A stretch of DNA of 64,000 nucleotides from Acidobacteriota bacterium (GTDB taxonomy: Bacteria > Acidobacteriota > Terriglobia > UBA7540): positions 17,671-81,670 of the forward strand of contig JAKASG010000002.1 of assembly GCA_021828285.1 (NCBI GenBank). Reading direction: 5' to 3'. This document shows, piece after piece, positions 54,185-61,637 of this stretch. A program made the position numbers and the translations under genes. Every line of letters starts with the position of its first letter. The stretch's first letter is position 1. The notes beneath the pieces were generated by a model. That model was not told the DNA's origin. It did no database searches and saw only the letters and a list, made by a program, of their open reading frames with translations.

Positions 54185-55603
54185 ATGGCAACCGCAACGT
54201 TTGGACTCATCGTTGGGAACCGCGGATTTTTTCCTGCGGTCCTCGCGCGCGACGGCCGCGAGAAAATGCTCCGCGTGCTGGCGGGCGAAGGCTACCAGAC
54301 GGTGAGCCTTGGCCCGGAGGAAACGAAGTTCGGCGCCGTCGAAACGCTCGCCGAAGCGCGCCGCTGCGCGGACCTTTTCAAAGCGCATCGCGATGTGTTG
54401 GACGGCGTGATTGTCACTTTGCCGAATTTCGGCGATGAGCGCGGGGTGGCAAACGCTCTGCGCCTTGCCGGCCTCGACGTGCCCGTGCTCGTCCACGCTT
54501 TTCCCGACGAGCCCGAAAAGATGCTGATGGGCGGGCGGCGCGACAGCTTCTGCGGGAAAATTTCCGTCTGCAACAATTTGTGGCAGTACGGCATTCGATA
54601 CTCCCTCACAGCCCGGCATACCGTGGCCCCCGAATCCGAGTCATTTCGGGCGGACCTCAAATCCTTCGCCGCCACCTGCCGCATCGCTCAAGGGCTCAAG
54701 AACGTTCGCGTCGGCGTGCTGGGCGCGCGCCCGGCGGCTTTCAATACCGTCCGCTTCAGCGAGAAGCTGATGGAACATGCCGGCATCACGGTTGAAACGC
54801 TCGACCTTTCGGAAGTGTTCGGCCGCATTGCGCGCCTCACCGACGGCGACGCGAAAGTCAAAGCGAAGCTCGCGAGCGTCCATGAATATGTCAGTACCAA
54901 AGGTGTGCCGGAGCCCGCGCTTGCAAAGATGGCCAAATTCGGCGTCGTTGTGGATGAATGGATGGAGGCGAACGGCCTCGCCGGTACGTCCATCCAATGC
55001 TGGACGGCGATGGAAGAATTTTTCGGCGTCGTTCCCTGCACGCTGATGAGCCTGATGTCCAACACCCTGCTCCCCAGCGCCTGCGAAACCGACATGATCG
55101 GCATGATCGCGATGTATATCCTCCAGCTCGCCGCTGGCGAGCCGAGCGCCATTGTGGATTGGAACAACAATTTCGGCGACGATCCCGATAAGGCGGTGAT
55201 CTTCCACTGCTCGAACCTGCCCAAGCATTTCTTCGAGGATTTCAAAATGGATTTCCAGGAAATCATCGCCGGGTCGGTCGGCAAAGAAAACACATACGGC
55301 ACCGTGGTCGGGAAGCTGAAGAGCGGTCCGCTCACCTTCTGCCGCGTTTCAACAGACGATTTGCACGGCAAGATACGCGCTTACATGGGCGAAGGCGAAA
55401 TCACCTCTGACCCGCTCAAAAGCTTCGGCGGCTACGGCGTGGTGCGGATTCCGCGCTTGCAGGACCTTCTGCACTATATCTGCGAGAACGGCTACGAGCA
55501 CCACGTCGCCGTCAATCGCAGCCATTACGGCCGCGCCGTCGCCGACGCCCTCGGTAATTACAAGGGCTGGGACATTCATTACCATCAAGCCGAAGTTTGC
55601 TGA
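54185..55603 (+). CDS. L-fucose/L-arabinose isomerase family protein
   Basis: A 472-residue cytosolic protein with a strong GGAGGAG ribosome site. It follows the fucose isomerase-like fold: an N-terminal Rossmann-like domain (TFGLIVGNRGFFPAVLARDG), a second domain (NVRVGVLGARPAAFNTVRFS) and a C-terminal domain with VPCTLMSLMSNTLLPSACET and VDWNNNFGDDPDKAVIFHC. The metal ligands are likely the Glu and Asp in the SACETDMIG and VDWNN regions and the His in the HHVAVN region. The exact sugar is unknown. It could act on hexoses from the upstream galactan locus, but it is 7 kb away. Confidence 0.85.
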   Translation: MATATFGLIVGNRGFFPAVLARDGREKMLRVLAGEGYQTVSLGPEETKFGAVETLAEARRCADLFKAHRDVLDGVIVTLPNFGDERGVANALRLAGLDVPVLVHAFPDEPEKMLMGGRRDSFCGKISVCNNLWQYGIRYSLTARHTVAPESESFRADLKSFAATCRIAQGLKNVRVGVLGARPAAFNTVRFSEKLMEHAGITVETLDLSEVFGRIARLTDGDAKVKAKLASVHEYVSTKGVPEPALAKMAKFGVVVDEWMEANGLAGTSIQCWTAMEEFFGVVPCTLMSLMSNTLLPSACETDMIGMIAMYILQLAAGEPSAIVDWNNNFGDDPDKAVIFHCSNLPKHFFEDFKMDFQEIIAGSVGKENTYGTVVGKLKSGPLTFCRVSTDDLHGKIRAYMGEGEITSDPLKSFGGYGVVRIPRLQDLLHYICENGYEHHVAVNRSHYGRAVADALGNYKGWDIHYHQAEVC

Positions 55604-55715
55604 CCGAATCCCGCCCATGCCGCGGCCGCCGCAATTCGCCGAAATCGCGTTTCCGCTCAGCGCGCCAATTGTACCGTGTCGAGATATTATCTCGAGGACA
55701 AGCCGTAGACACTAA

Positions 55716-55924
55716 AATCGTGTCTGCGCCACCCGCGTCTGGCAGCGCCGGTTCTACCCCTTCGGAATTTGCGGTGAGAAGAAGCGCCTGGAAAAACTGG
55801 ACTATATGCACGCCAACCCCGTCAAGCGCCGCTTGGTTGCCTCACCCGATCTCTGGCCATGGTCGAGCTTCAGGTTCCTTTACCTCGAAGATGATTCCAT
55901 CCTCAAGATGGACCCCATGCCTTG
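55716..55924 (+). pseudogene. C-terminal fragment of a REP-associated tyrosine transposase (RAYT)
   Basis: Between 55716 and the TGA at 55922-55924 the frame reads VWQRRFYPFGICGEKKRLEK, then LDYMHANPVKRRLV and SPDLWPWSSFRFLYLED. This is the highly recognisable end of Y1/IS200-like RAYT transposases (KLDYMHxNPVKRGLV...WxWSSFR). An in-frame TAA lies just upstream and the catalytic HUH and first half are missing, so the gene is a dead fragment. A REP-like palindrome follows directly. Confidence 0.82.
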
Positions 55925-55933
55925 ACCCCGCCC

Positions 55934-55971
55934 GCCGGCCCCGCAGACCTGAAAGGTCTGCGCCAGCCGGC
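55934..55971. repeat. REP-like double palindrome next to the RAYT fragment
   Basis: Outer arms GCCGGC (55934-55939, 55966-55971) flank the perfect hairpin GCAGACCT-GAA-AGGTCTGC (55943-55961). The size, GC-rich arms and position beside a RAYT remnant fit a REP element; it may also terminate the convergent genes. Confidence 0.6.
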
Positions 55972-55972
55972 G

Positions 55973-56527
55973 CTATTTCTTCACGTCTTGAATTCCAGCG
56001 ATGACCCTGAAAAAGTCCTTGGCGTGGCTCCTGGGGCCGGTGTACTCAGCCGTCCACGCGGCATCAAAGAGGGAACACTCAATGTCCTCGAACCTACCCG
56101 ATAAGTAGGATGATGTGTAGCACCACGATTCCCCGTCGGTCGAGTCCACTCGGTAGGGACCGCTGTCCCTTTCGCCAGCAAGCTCCGCCATGTTCAGGGC
56201 CTTCGCCATTCCGCGCACGGCTTGCTCCGACGTCTCATGTGGCACAGGATTATGACCGAATGTCATTACGGCCCGGGATCGCCCCGACAGCAAGACGACC
56301 TCTGGGGGCAAGAAGAACAAGATGTCCGGGGGATCGGACTTGAGGTCCGTCCACAGGAACCAGCCCCGCGCCACGGGCACCACTTTCCCGAGAAATGGGA
56401 CACCCCTCCGATGCAAGATGGACCAGCCTTGTCCGTAAAGCCATAAGGACAGGCTCCCCAACACGAGCACCGCGGCCAGTGCGCCCAGCCTCAGGGCGAT
56501 CCCCAGTCGCCTTCCTCGTCCGTGCAT
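55973..56527 (-). CDS. Membrane-anchored small protein, candidate Rhs immunity protein
   Basis: The ATG at 56527 has GAGGAGGAA upstream, giving 184 residues: MHGRGRRLGIALRLG, then a hydrophobic anchor (ALAAVLVLGSLSLWLYG) and a soluble C-terminal domain (about 40-184) with RGWFLWTDLKSDPPDILFF and ESWCYTSSYLSGRFEDIECS. No family recognised. It lies 45 bases downstream of an Rhs toxin tip on the same strand, the position used by immunity genes, and the anchor would place the domain in the periplasm. Immunity function is inference. Confidence 0.65.
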   Translation of the reverse strand: MHGRGRRLGIALRLGALAAVLVLGSLSLWLYGQGWSILHRRGVPFLGKVVPVARGWFLWTDLKSDPPDILFFLPPEVVLLSGRSRAVMTFGHNPVPHETSEQAVRGMAKALNMAELAGERDSGPYRVDSTDGESWCYTSSYLSGRFEDIECSLFDAAWTAEYTGPRSHAKDFFRVIAGIQDVKK

Positions 56528-56571
56528 AACTTTCCTCCTCGGCCGCAGCGTGTTGCCGTGCGGCCACCCTC

Positions 56572-57294
56572 CTACGGGTGCTTCTTCTTTGGACGGCCGG
56601 TGGGGGAGGTGCAGCCTTGACTGCCCGGGCACTCTTGCGCGTTTTGGTTTTCAGGCGGCGGGGGCGGAGGCGGCGGGGTCTGCAGCCCGAGGAGCTGATT
56701 CTCCGTCCTAACGGTCGTCTCGCCCCCGCTAACCCCTGCGCCGACCATCTTCGTCGCCGATGCGCCAGTGCCTGTGGGCTCGCCTGAACCCCCGAGGCCC
56801 TGGGCCGCGCCGATGACAGCCTTGGCCGCCGACTCGGTCATAATGCCGAGCTTCACCAAGTCCATATAGTACAGAGCCTTCTCGATGGGTCTTCGCTTCT
56901 GCAGCGCGTCCGTGTTCACGTGTAGCGTACCTGGGGCATTGGGGAAGCTCGCGATTTCATCTACCATCTTCGTATCCTCACTCCAGGCTCGCGCGTCGGC
57001 CGCGGTCTTCCTGTCCAAGTAGAGCCATCCCGAGACCTTTACCGATACGTAGCCGACGGCCAACCCGACGACAGCAGCGCAAAGCGGGCCGCAATGCCCG
57101 TCCGAGTCCGTGAGCGATTCGGGATTGTTGTGCGCATACTGGAAAAGATTCAGGGTCTGCGGATTGCGGAGATCGGCGTAAGGAATCGGCGCAGGCGCGG
57201 CCGACCAATCCGGCGTCATGAACCTGCCGAAATTTCGGAGGCCTTCGCCGATTCCGCTTACGATGTCCGATCCGCCGCAACCCCTCCCAGCCAA
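56572..57294 (-). CDS. Displaced Rhs C-terminal tip with unknown toxin domain
   Basis: The frame (240 codons) starts at TTG with a fragment shared with the next tip (DIVSGIGEGLRNF), then enters the Rhs core end (GRFMTPDWSAAPAPIPYADL, LNLFQYAHNNPESLTDSDGH). It continues into a variable domain of about 170 residues (VGYVSVKVSGWLYLDRKTAA, YYMDLVKLGIMTESAAKAVI), a PPPPPPPP run and a basic tail. No upstream YD repeats exist, so it is an orphan tip. An internal ATG at 57219 is the only ordinary start. The toxin activity is unknown. Confidence 0.7.
   Translation of the reverse strand: MAGRGCGGSDIVSGIGEGLRNFGRFMTPDWSAAPAPIPYADLRNPQTLNLFQYAHNNPESLTDSDGHCGPLCAAVVGLAVGYVSVKVSGWLYLDRKTAADARAWSEDTKMVDEIASFPNAPGTLHVNTDALQKRRPIEKALYYMDLVKLGIMTESAAKAVIGAAQGLGGSGEPTGTGASATKMVGAGVSGGETTVRTENQLLGLQTPPPPPPPPENQNAQECPGSQGCTSPTGRPKKKHP
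57228..57268. repeat. 41-bp direct repeat in Rhs tips, copy 1
   Basis: Identical to 58174-58214 over 41 bases; with two mismatches the match extends to 50 bases. It encodes DIVSGIGEGLRNF in both tips and marks the junction after which the two genes differ, as expected for tip exchange by homologous recombination. Confidence 0.85.
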
Positions 57295-57347
57295 TTCGGT
57301 TCACACCCGATTGAGACTCGACCTTGGTCCGCTGTCCGCCGTCACCT

Positions 57348-57569
57348 TCAGGTAGCTCTCTTGAAGCACTCCCAATGGAAGCCTCCACGCCCGCCATCCA
57401 AGTAGAGATAGGCATCTTTGTCGATTTTCGTAACGATGCCAACGTCGCCGGGTTTCAGCCGGACTCGCTCAAAGGTTGGCCACACCCATCCAACGGTTCT
57501 TTCGTCAGGAGAAAATACGACACGGTCCCCTATCTTGAACGGATTCAATTTCTCTTCGTTCATCATCAC
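57348..57569 (-). CDS. Small SH3-like protein, candidate immunity protein
   Basis: A 73-residue soluble protein (KIGDRVVFSPDERTVGWVW, RLKPGDVGIVTKIDKDAYLY) rich in beta strands, resembling a KOW/SH3-like barrel. It starts with three tandem ATG codons after GGAGGGG and overlaps the stop of the Rhs tip upstream by 4 bases. Tight coupling with a toxin tip and the absence of a signal peptide suggest immunity against a cytoplasm-acting toxin. This is an inference. Confidence 0.65.
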   Translation of the reverse strand: MMMNEEKLNPFKIGDRVVFSPDERTVGWVWPTFERVRLKPGDVGIVTKIDKDAYLYLDGGRGGFHWECFKRAT

Positions 57570-58468
57570 CCCTCCGGTGGTTTCGGTGGAATCGGGCGTG
57601 GAGGCCCAACGGTCCCAGGCGCAGTACCTTGAGGGAATTGGACCTCGGGTAAACCTCCCGGTTGTCCGAAGGCGGGTTGTGCCGGGGATGGTCCGATAAT
57701 TGGAGTCCCAGGCTCGGGTGTAATCGGATATGCCGCGTCCGGTACCGTAGCGTGCGGCAGAGACAGTCCACTCTGGGCCTCCTCCCCTGTGAGGCCAGAT
57801 GATGTAGTTGCGAACGACCCTGGACGCAGGCCGTTTGCGAAGCTATCTGCGTCAGACACGAACCCATAGTGGGTGAAAGTGTCGCCTGCCGCTGTGGTGC
57901 CTGTCACTGTCGTCGTACTCGCTCCCGAAAGTGCCTTCGTTGCCGCTCCGAGTCCCTTCGTCAGGGCTGCACCGACCACACCCTGTGTTAGCGCCTCGGT
58001 AACCACGGCTGTCTTTTCCTGCGCGCTCAGAGAGCTAAACTGGGATGCCAATTGGCTGCGACCTGCGGATGTGAAGTACGCATGACCGGCCGTGCTCAGT
58101 GCCTGAACCGTGCCAGTGATGATTGTGCTTGGATGTTGAACGGCAGTGCCAACCCCATTGTAGGTGTCAACAACGAAATTTCGGAGGCCTTCGCCGATTC
58201 CGCTTACGATGTCCCATCCGTCGCGGCCATCTGTGTCTACGCATACCACTGGATTGTTGTGGCAGTACGCGTAAAGATTCAATCTTTGCGGGTCGAAAAG
58301 CCGGAGTTCCTTGAGAGAGATTGGGTCTGGCGACATGAAGCGGCCGAGGTTCGACTCGTAGTATCTCGCGCCGAAATAGTCGTTGCCGGTTTCGGGGTCG
58401 CGTTCTTTGCCGGTGAAGCGCGACAGCGCAAAACACGCGTTTGACGTACAAACGGCGGATTGCGTCAT
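57566..58468 (-). CDS. Displaced Rhs tip, possible ADP-ribosyltransferase-like toxin
   Basis: A 300-residue protein from a normal ATG: FTGKERDPETGNDYFGARYY and GRFMSPDPISL are the Rhs-associated core, LNLYAYCHNNPVVCVDTDGR ends it, and a variable domain follows. The C-terminal block THYGFVSDADSFANGLRPGS, then a long Pro/Gly-rich stretch ending in GPPRPIPPKPPEG, resembles small toxins that open with an HY...GLxPGSF motif. The assignment to an ADP-ribosyltransferase-like group is weak. The N-terminal Rhs shell is absent. Confidence 0.72.
   Translation of the reverse strand: MTQSAVCTSNACFALSRFTGKERDPETGNDYFGARYYESNLGRFMSPDPISLKELRLFDPQRLNLYAYCHNNPVVCVDTDGRDGWDIVSGIGEGLRNFVVDTYNGVGTAVQHPSTIITGTVQALSTAGHAYFTSAGRSQLASQFSSLSAQEKTAVVTEALTQGVVGAALTKGLGAATKALSGASTTTVTGTTAAGDTFTHYGFVSDADSFANGLRPGSFATTSSGLTGEEAQSGLSLPHATVPDAAYPITPEPGTPIIGPSPAQPAFGQPGGLPEVQFPQGTAPGTVGPPRPIPPKPPEG
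58174..58214. repeat. 41-bp direct repeat in Rhs tips, copy 2
   Basis: Partner of 57228-57268, inside the variable domain of the neighbouring tip just after the core sequence ends. Confidence 0.85.
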
Positions 58469-58542
58469 AGGAGCATTTACCTCATCGTACCGTCATCGCC
58501 GGTCCCCAGCTGCGAGGGACAGGGGGCACCCGCCAGCTTGAA

Positions 58543-58953
58543 TCACTTGGCATTCAGACGCAGCTTATCGCTCGCTGCTACTATCAAGGAAGCAACCACC
58601 AACAACACGACTGCAACCCGGATCGCTAGCTCCACTGAGCCAGAAGCCTGCCCTTTGGCATATCGTTGAAGCGTGATGATGATGGCCGGGATAAAGTAGG
58701 CGGCAAGAAAAACACTCCCAGTCAAAGGCACCCAGCCCGTCCATGGTCGTCCAGAGACCCGGACGAGTATCGCACCCAGAATCAGGATTAGTGAGCCGAC
58801 GAAGATGGCACCATACCACCAAGAAAATGGCCTGCCATACATACCAGTAAGTGTGAGCTGTACAGACCAGTAAAGACCTACGAGCCCGGTTAGCAAGTAA
58901 AGGATACTTATCAAAATCCTCACGGTGAACATCCTGACTGCCCAGATTGGCAA
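58543..58953 (-). CDS. Four-helix membrane protein, candidate immunity protein
   Basis: A 136-residue integral membrane protein with about four hydrophobic helices (ILISILYLLTGLVGLYWSV, WWYGAIFVGSLILILGAIL, WVPLTGSVFLAAYFIPAII, IRVAVVLLVVASLIVAASD). It begins within the last 34 bases of the Rhs tip gene upstream; the ATG at 58935 is an alternative start. Polytopic immunity proteins are known for membrane-acting toxins. Function here is inferred from position. Confidence 0.6.
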   Translation of the reverse strand: MPIWAVRMFTVRILISILYLLTGLVGLYWSVQLTLTGMYGRPFSWWYGAIFVGSLILILGAILVRVSGRPWTGWVPLTGSVFLAAYFIPAIIITLQRYAKGQASGSVELAIRVAVVLLVVASLIVAASDKLRLNAK

Positions 58954-60137
58954 GGATGAGCTGTAGCGTTGACGTTCCTATCTGGCAGGAACAAGGAAAA
59001 TGGGCTTGATCCCGGCGACGGCGTAAATTGAAACACCGGGGTAGTTGCTCCGCTTGGCCCTGTCACGTTTAGCTCTTCAGAAGGGAAGTTAGAAGCTGTG
59101 CCTGTAGCTGAGACCGTCGATCCATTTGGAGTCACACTCACGTTCAGGTTAGCCGTAATTCCGGGGGTCATAAATTGGGGAACTGGGGACAACGGATTCT
59201 TTACGTCTTGGGTGATGTTCACCACAGCATCGCCGTTTGCATCACGAGAACCGGTAGCAGTAGGTAACCCTTGTGTGGCTGTCGCACTGTTGATGGTATC
59301 CCCGTTCGCATTCAGCTGCCTGCTCTGTCCGGCAGAACTCGTTTGACTGATAATAGGATTTCCTGGACGAATCGATGGGTCTGTCTCGATCAAGACAGTG
59401 ATCGTCGTCCTCGAAGAAGCGCCAGAAACGGTACTGAAACCTCGATTGTCGCCAGCGTAAGTCCTCCCCATAAAGTGGATGGATTTTTGCGGAATGAATG
59501 CGCGATAGACAATCTTCAGGCGCTCATGTCCATCTGTATCTACGGTATTGAGCGGATTATTTTCAACATAGCTATATAGGTTCAGGTTCTGCGGATTATC
59601 CAGCTTTGCATATGGCACAGGCTCAGCTTTGGCCGCCCAATCGGGGCTGAGGAACCGTCCCATCGTAGATGCATAGTACCTGGCCCCGAAATAGTCGTTG
59701 CCTGATTCTGCGTCGCGTTCTTTGCCGGTGAATTTGTAATTCTGCGGGCACGTGTTCAGATACGCGTCCTCCTGGCCGTAGGGGCCGAAGTCGGCATCAT
59801 AACATTTCGTGCCCGACGAGGTAGCGATCACGCGCGACGTGCCGAGATCATCTCCGAGGTAGTAATAAACGTTGCCGGAAGCGTCGCGGCGCGCGATGCG
59901 CTTCCCGCCGATAAAAACGTACTCGTTCTCGAGATTCCCGCTCCAATCCGTCTCCATCAGCGGCTCGCTGCCGAGGCCGTACCAGTAAATCTCGCTGCCC
60001 ACCTTCTCCACTCGCTTGCCGTCGCCGTCGTAGCCGTAGCTCATGCCCGCCGCGCTCGCCATCCGCTGCTTATTCTCAATCTGAAATGCGGGATTTGCAA
60101 CCCGACCTTGCCCGCCGACGTTGTCGTTCCCGGGCAA
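58920..60137 (-). CDS. Truncated Rhs protein with DUF3238-like C-terminal domain
   Basis: A 405-codon frame beginning at a TTG inside a REP-like element; ordinary ATGs occur at 60062 and 60044. It contains the late Rhs core (GYDGDGKRVEKVGSEIYWYG, FTGKERDAESGNDYFGARYY, LNLYSYVENNPLNTVDTDGH). A variable domain follows: IVYRAFIPQKSIHFMGRTYA, GDNRGFSTVSGASSRTTITV. The YRAFIP and GDNRGFS pattern resembles DUF3238, a domain seen at Rhs C-termini. Upstream YD repeats are missing, so it is a truncated or displaced tip. Confidence 0.75.
   Translation of the reverse strand: MPGNDNVGGQGRVANPAFQIENKQRMASAAGMSYGYDGDGKRVEKVGSEIYWYGLGSEPLMETDWSGNLENEYVFIGGKRIARRDASGNVYYYLGDDLGTSRVIATSSGTKCYDADFGPYGQEDAYLNTCPQNYKFTGKERDAESGNDYFGARYYASTMGRFLSPDWAAKAEPVPYAKLDNPQNLNLYSYVENNPLNTVDTDGHERLKIVYRAFIPQKSIHFMGRTYAGDNRGFSTVSGASSRTTITVLIETDPSIRPGNPIISQTSSAGQSRQLNANGDTINSATATQGLPTATGSRDANGDAVVNITQDVKNPLSPVPQFMTPGITANLNVSVTPNGSTVSATGTASNFPSEELNVTGPSGATTPVFQFTPSPGSSPFSLFLPDRNVNATAHPCQSGQSGCSP
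59874..60036. repeat. 163-bp direct repeat of Rhs core, copy 1
   Basis: Nearly identical to 63272-63434, with only a few substitutions seen by eye. It encodes the YWYGLGSEPLMETDWSGN to RDASG segment of the Rhs core. Confidence 0.85.
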
Positions 60138-60206
60138 GCGGGAATCCAGGGCAGAGGATTATATCGCGTTGCGATACTATTCTAGTGAGGTGTCCCAGCG
60201 CCATCA
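60074..60206. repeat. REP-like element copy 1 (dRS3-like hairpin)
   Basis: Contains TCGTTCCCGGGCAAGCGGGA followed by ATCCAGG, the familiar TTCCCG...CGGGAA palindrome, then ATTATATCG-CGTTG-CGATACTAT. It aligns with 63493-63622 over its full length. It sits at the 5' edge of a truncated Rhs frame. Confidence 0.7.
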
Positions 60207-60296
60207 GCCGGTGCGCAGCACCGCAGCCCCGCGCGCCCGGAACAAGGGCGGTTCAGCGCATTCTCGCGGCGGGAGCGCACGCACCATTGCCCGACA

Positions 60297-60644
60297 TCAC
60301 TCGTCGCGCTTCCAGATCCTTTCGACCTTACGCCACCATCCGAAGCAAGCGAACCCGGCGAGGACGACGGCTGCCCACCCGAAGTTGTCGGCGATCACCC
60401 CGCGGTCCATGCCCACCGAGACGGCTGTGAGGACGTACCCCGACACCACCACTGGAACCGGCAACCGCTTTGACCAGAGGGATCTCCCCACCAGCAGCGA
60501 TCCAAGAAAGGCGATCTCCAGCGGAAGGGGATCCCCGCTAACGGTGAAGATTTGGCGCAATGGCTCGCGAGCCCCCTCAAGAAAGCAGATGATCGCCGGG
60601 GGAATGAGGAGCACGTTCGGCATTTGCAACCGTATTTGTCCCAT
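60297..60644 (-). CDS. Small membrane protein, candidate immunity protein
   Basis: A 115-residue protein with about three hydrophobic segments (VLLIPPAIICFLEGA, LEIAFLGSLLVGRSL, FGWAAVVLAGFACFGWW) and a basic tail (RKVERIWKRDE). It starts 12 bases after an orphan toxin-tip frame. No family recognised. Position and size fit an immunity gene; this is inference. Confidence 0.55.
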   Translation of the reverse strand: MGQIRLQMPNVLLIPPAIICFLEGAREPLRQIFTVSGDPLPLEIAFLGSLLVGRSLWSKRLPVPVVVSGYVLTAVSVGMDRGVIADNFGWAAVVLAGFACFGWWRKVERIWKRDE

Positions 60645-60656
60645 CTATCTTCCAGG

Positions 60657-61157
60657 CTACCGAGATTCCCAGTAGGACTCGATCAGCCTCCATGTATCGA
60701 CAAGAACCTCGGGGCCGTGCAAAGCAATCCCCCCCGCGTCAGCGGCTGTCTTAACGGCCTCGGGAACGGCCCCCTCCGGGCTTGCGGCAGTGGCGGCCTC
60801 TCCGGCTAGCTCGGCATCTCTGCCCGGGTGGCGCCAAAGGTCTCGCGCGGTTTCGGTCAGGAAGCCCGGGGAAGACCAGGAAGCGGCGGCGGCCGTAGCC
60901 GAGTTGAAAAGCCCACTGCCCAAGAGCTTCTCCGCGTCGGAAGCGGAGCTGATCGCATACCCTGGGTTCCAGAGGCCAACCCCGGCTCTCCCGCTAAGAA
61001 ACCCTCCCGGATTGTTTTCGCTGGTTGAGAAGAAGACGTTAACGGAGCTTGACGTCGTGTGCGTTTTCCCGTTGGGTCCTTTTGTCGTCGTGGTGGTTTC
61101 GACTGAGACTTCAAGATAGCCCGACCCATAGATGAACGTCGTCTGCTGTTGGGCCGA
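60657..61157 (-). pseudogene. Orphan Rhs-type toxin tip lacking a start codon
   Basis: An open frame of 167 codons without ATG near its beginning: SAQQQTTFIYGSGYLEVSVE, a TTTTTKGPNGKTHTT linker, GFLSGRAGVGLWNPGYAI and LTETARDLWRHPGRDAELAG, ending WRLIESYWESR. It is in the same frame as the gene upstream and separated from it by only the TAG at 61158. TTG at 60923 is the first usable start. It looks like a displaced toxin C-terminus captured without its Rhs core, probably silent unless recombined or read through. Confidence 0.5.
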
Positions 61158-61637
61158 CTATCGAGAACATGTTCCCGTTCTTACAAGCTCAAAGTAACCG
61201 CCGTCCCAAGTCGTAATTATTTCGCTCCCACTTCTAACGAACAACTCAGTGCCCGGGCGGACCACGTCCTTCCCTGCGCTATCCCGCACCTCAACGACAA
61301 CGACCGACTTTGCTCTAATTCCCAACTGCGTGAGCGGGACCGTGCTCTTCCTAAAGAATTCCACGTCCGATAACCGGCTAACAGAATAAAGCGGATGCCG
61401 AATCCCATCTTCTCCGAACCGCATCTCAGACGACGAGTACAGCGCCCTTACTCCCAGGTACTTTTCGAGAGAAGTCGGAGACGTCTGGACATTTGCTGTG
61501 CGTAAAACTCTCTTAACAACCCAGCGTCCGCATACCGACGCCGGCGGCCGTGCGCTCGTCGCAAGATTGGTGGGCTGTGCCGCAGATAGACACAGCACAG
61601 CAAAGAACAGCCCGAACGTCGACGCGGCTGCTTTCAT
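61158..61637 (-). CDS. Secreted protein, candidate immunity to the Rhs lysozyme
   Basis: A 159-residue protein with a clear signal peptide (MKAAASTFGLFFAVLCLSAA) and a beta-rich mature part (VEVRDSAGKDVVRPGTELFV, IITTWDGGYFELVRTG). Its ATG overlaps the stop of the Rhs-lysozyme gene by 4 bases. A lysozyme acts on peptidoglycan in the periplasm, and this product would be exported there, so an inhibitor/immunity role is a coherent inference. No similarity to known lysozyme inhibitors (Ivy, PliC, MliC) is evident. Confidence 0.7.
   Translation of the reverse strand: MKAAASTFGLFFAVLCLSAAQPTNLATSARPPASVCGRWVVKRVLRTANVQTSPTSLEKYLGVRALYSSSEMRFGEDGIRHPLYSVSRLSDVEFFRKSTVPLTQLGIRAKSVVVVEVRDSAGKDVVRPGTELFVRSGSEIITTWDGGYFELVRTGTCSR

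Noticed and set aside
56655..56690. Repetitive GGCGGGGGCGGAGG run considered as a tandem repeat
   Set aside because: It encodes the proline run of an Rhs tip; a codon-level run, not a genetic element.
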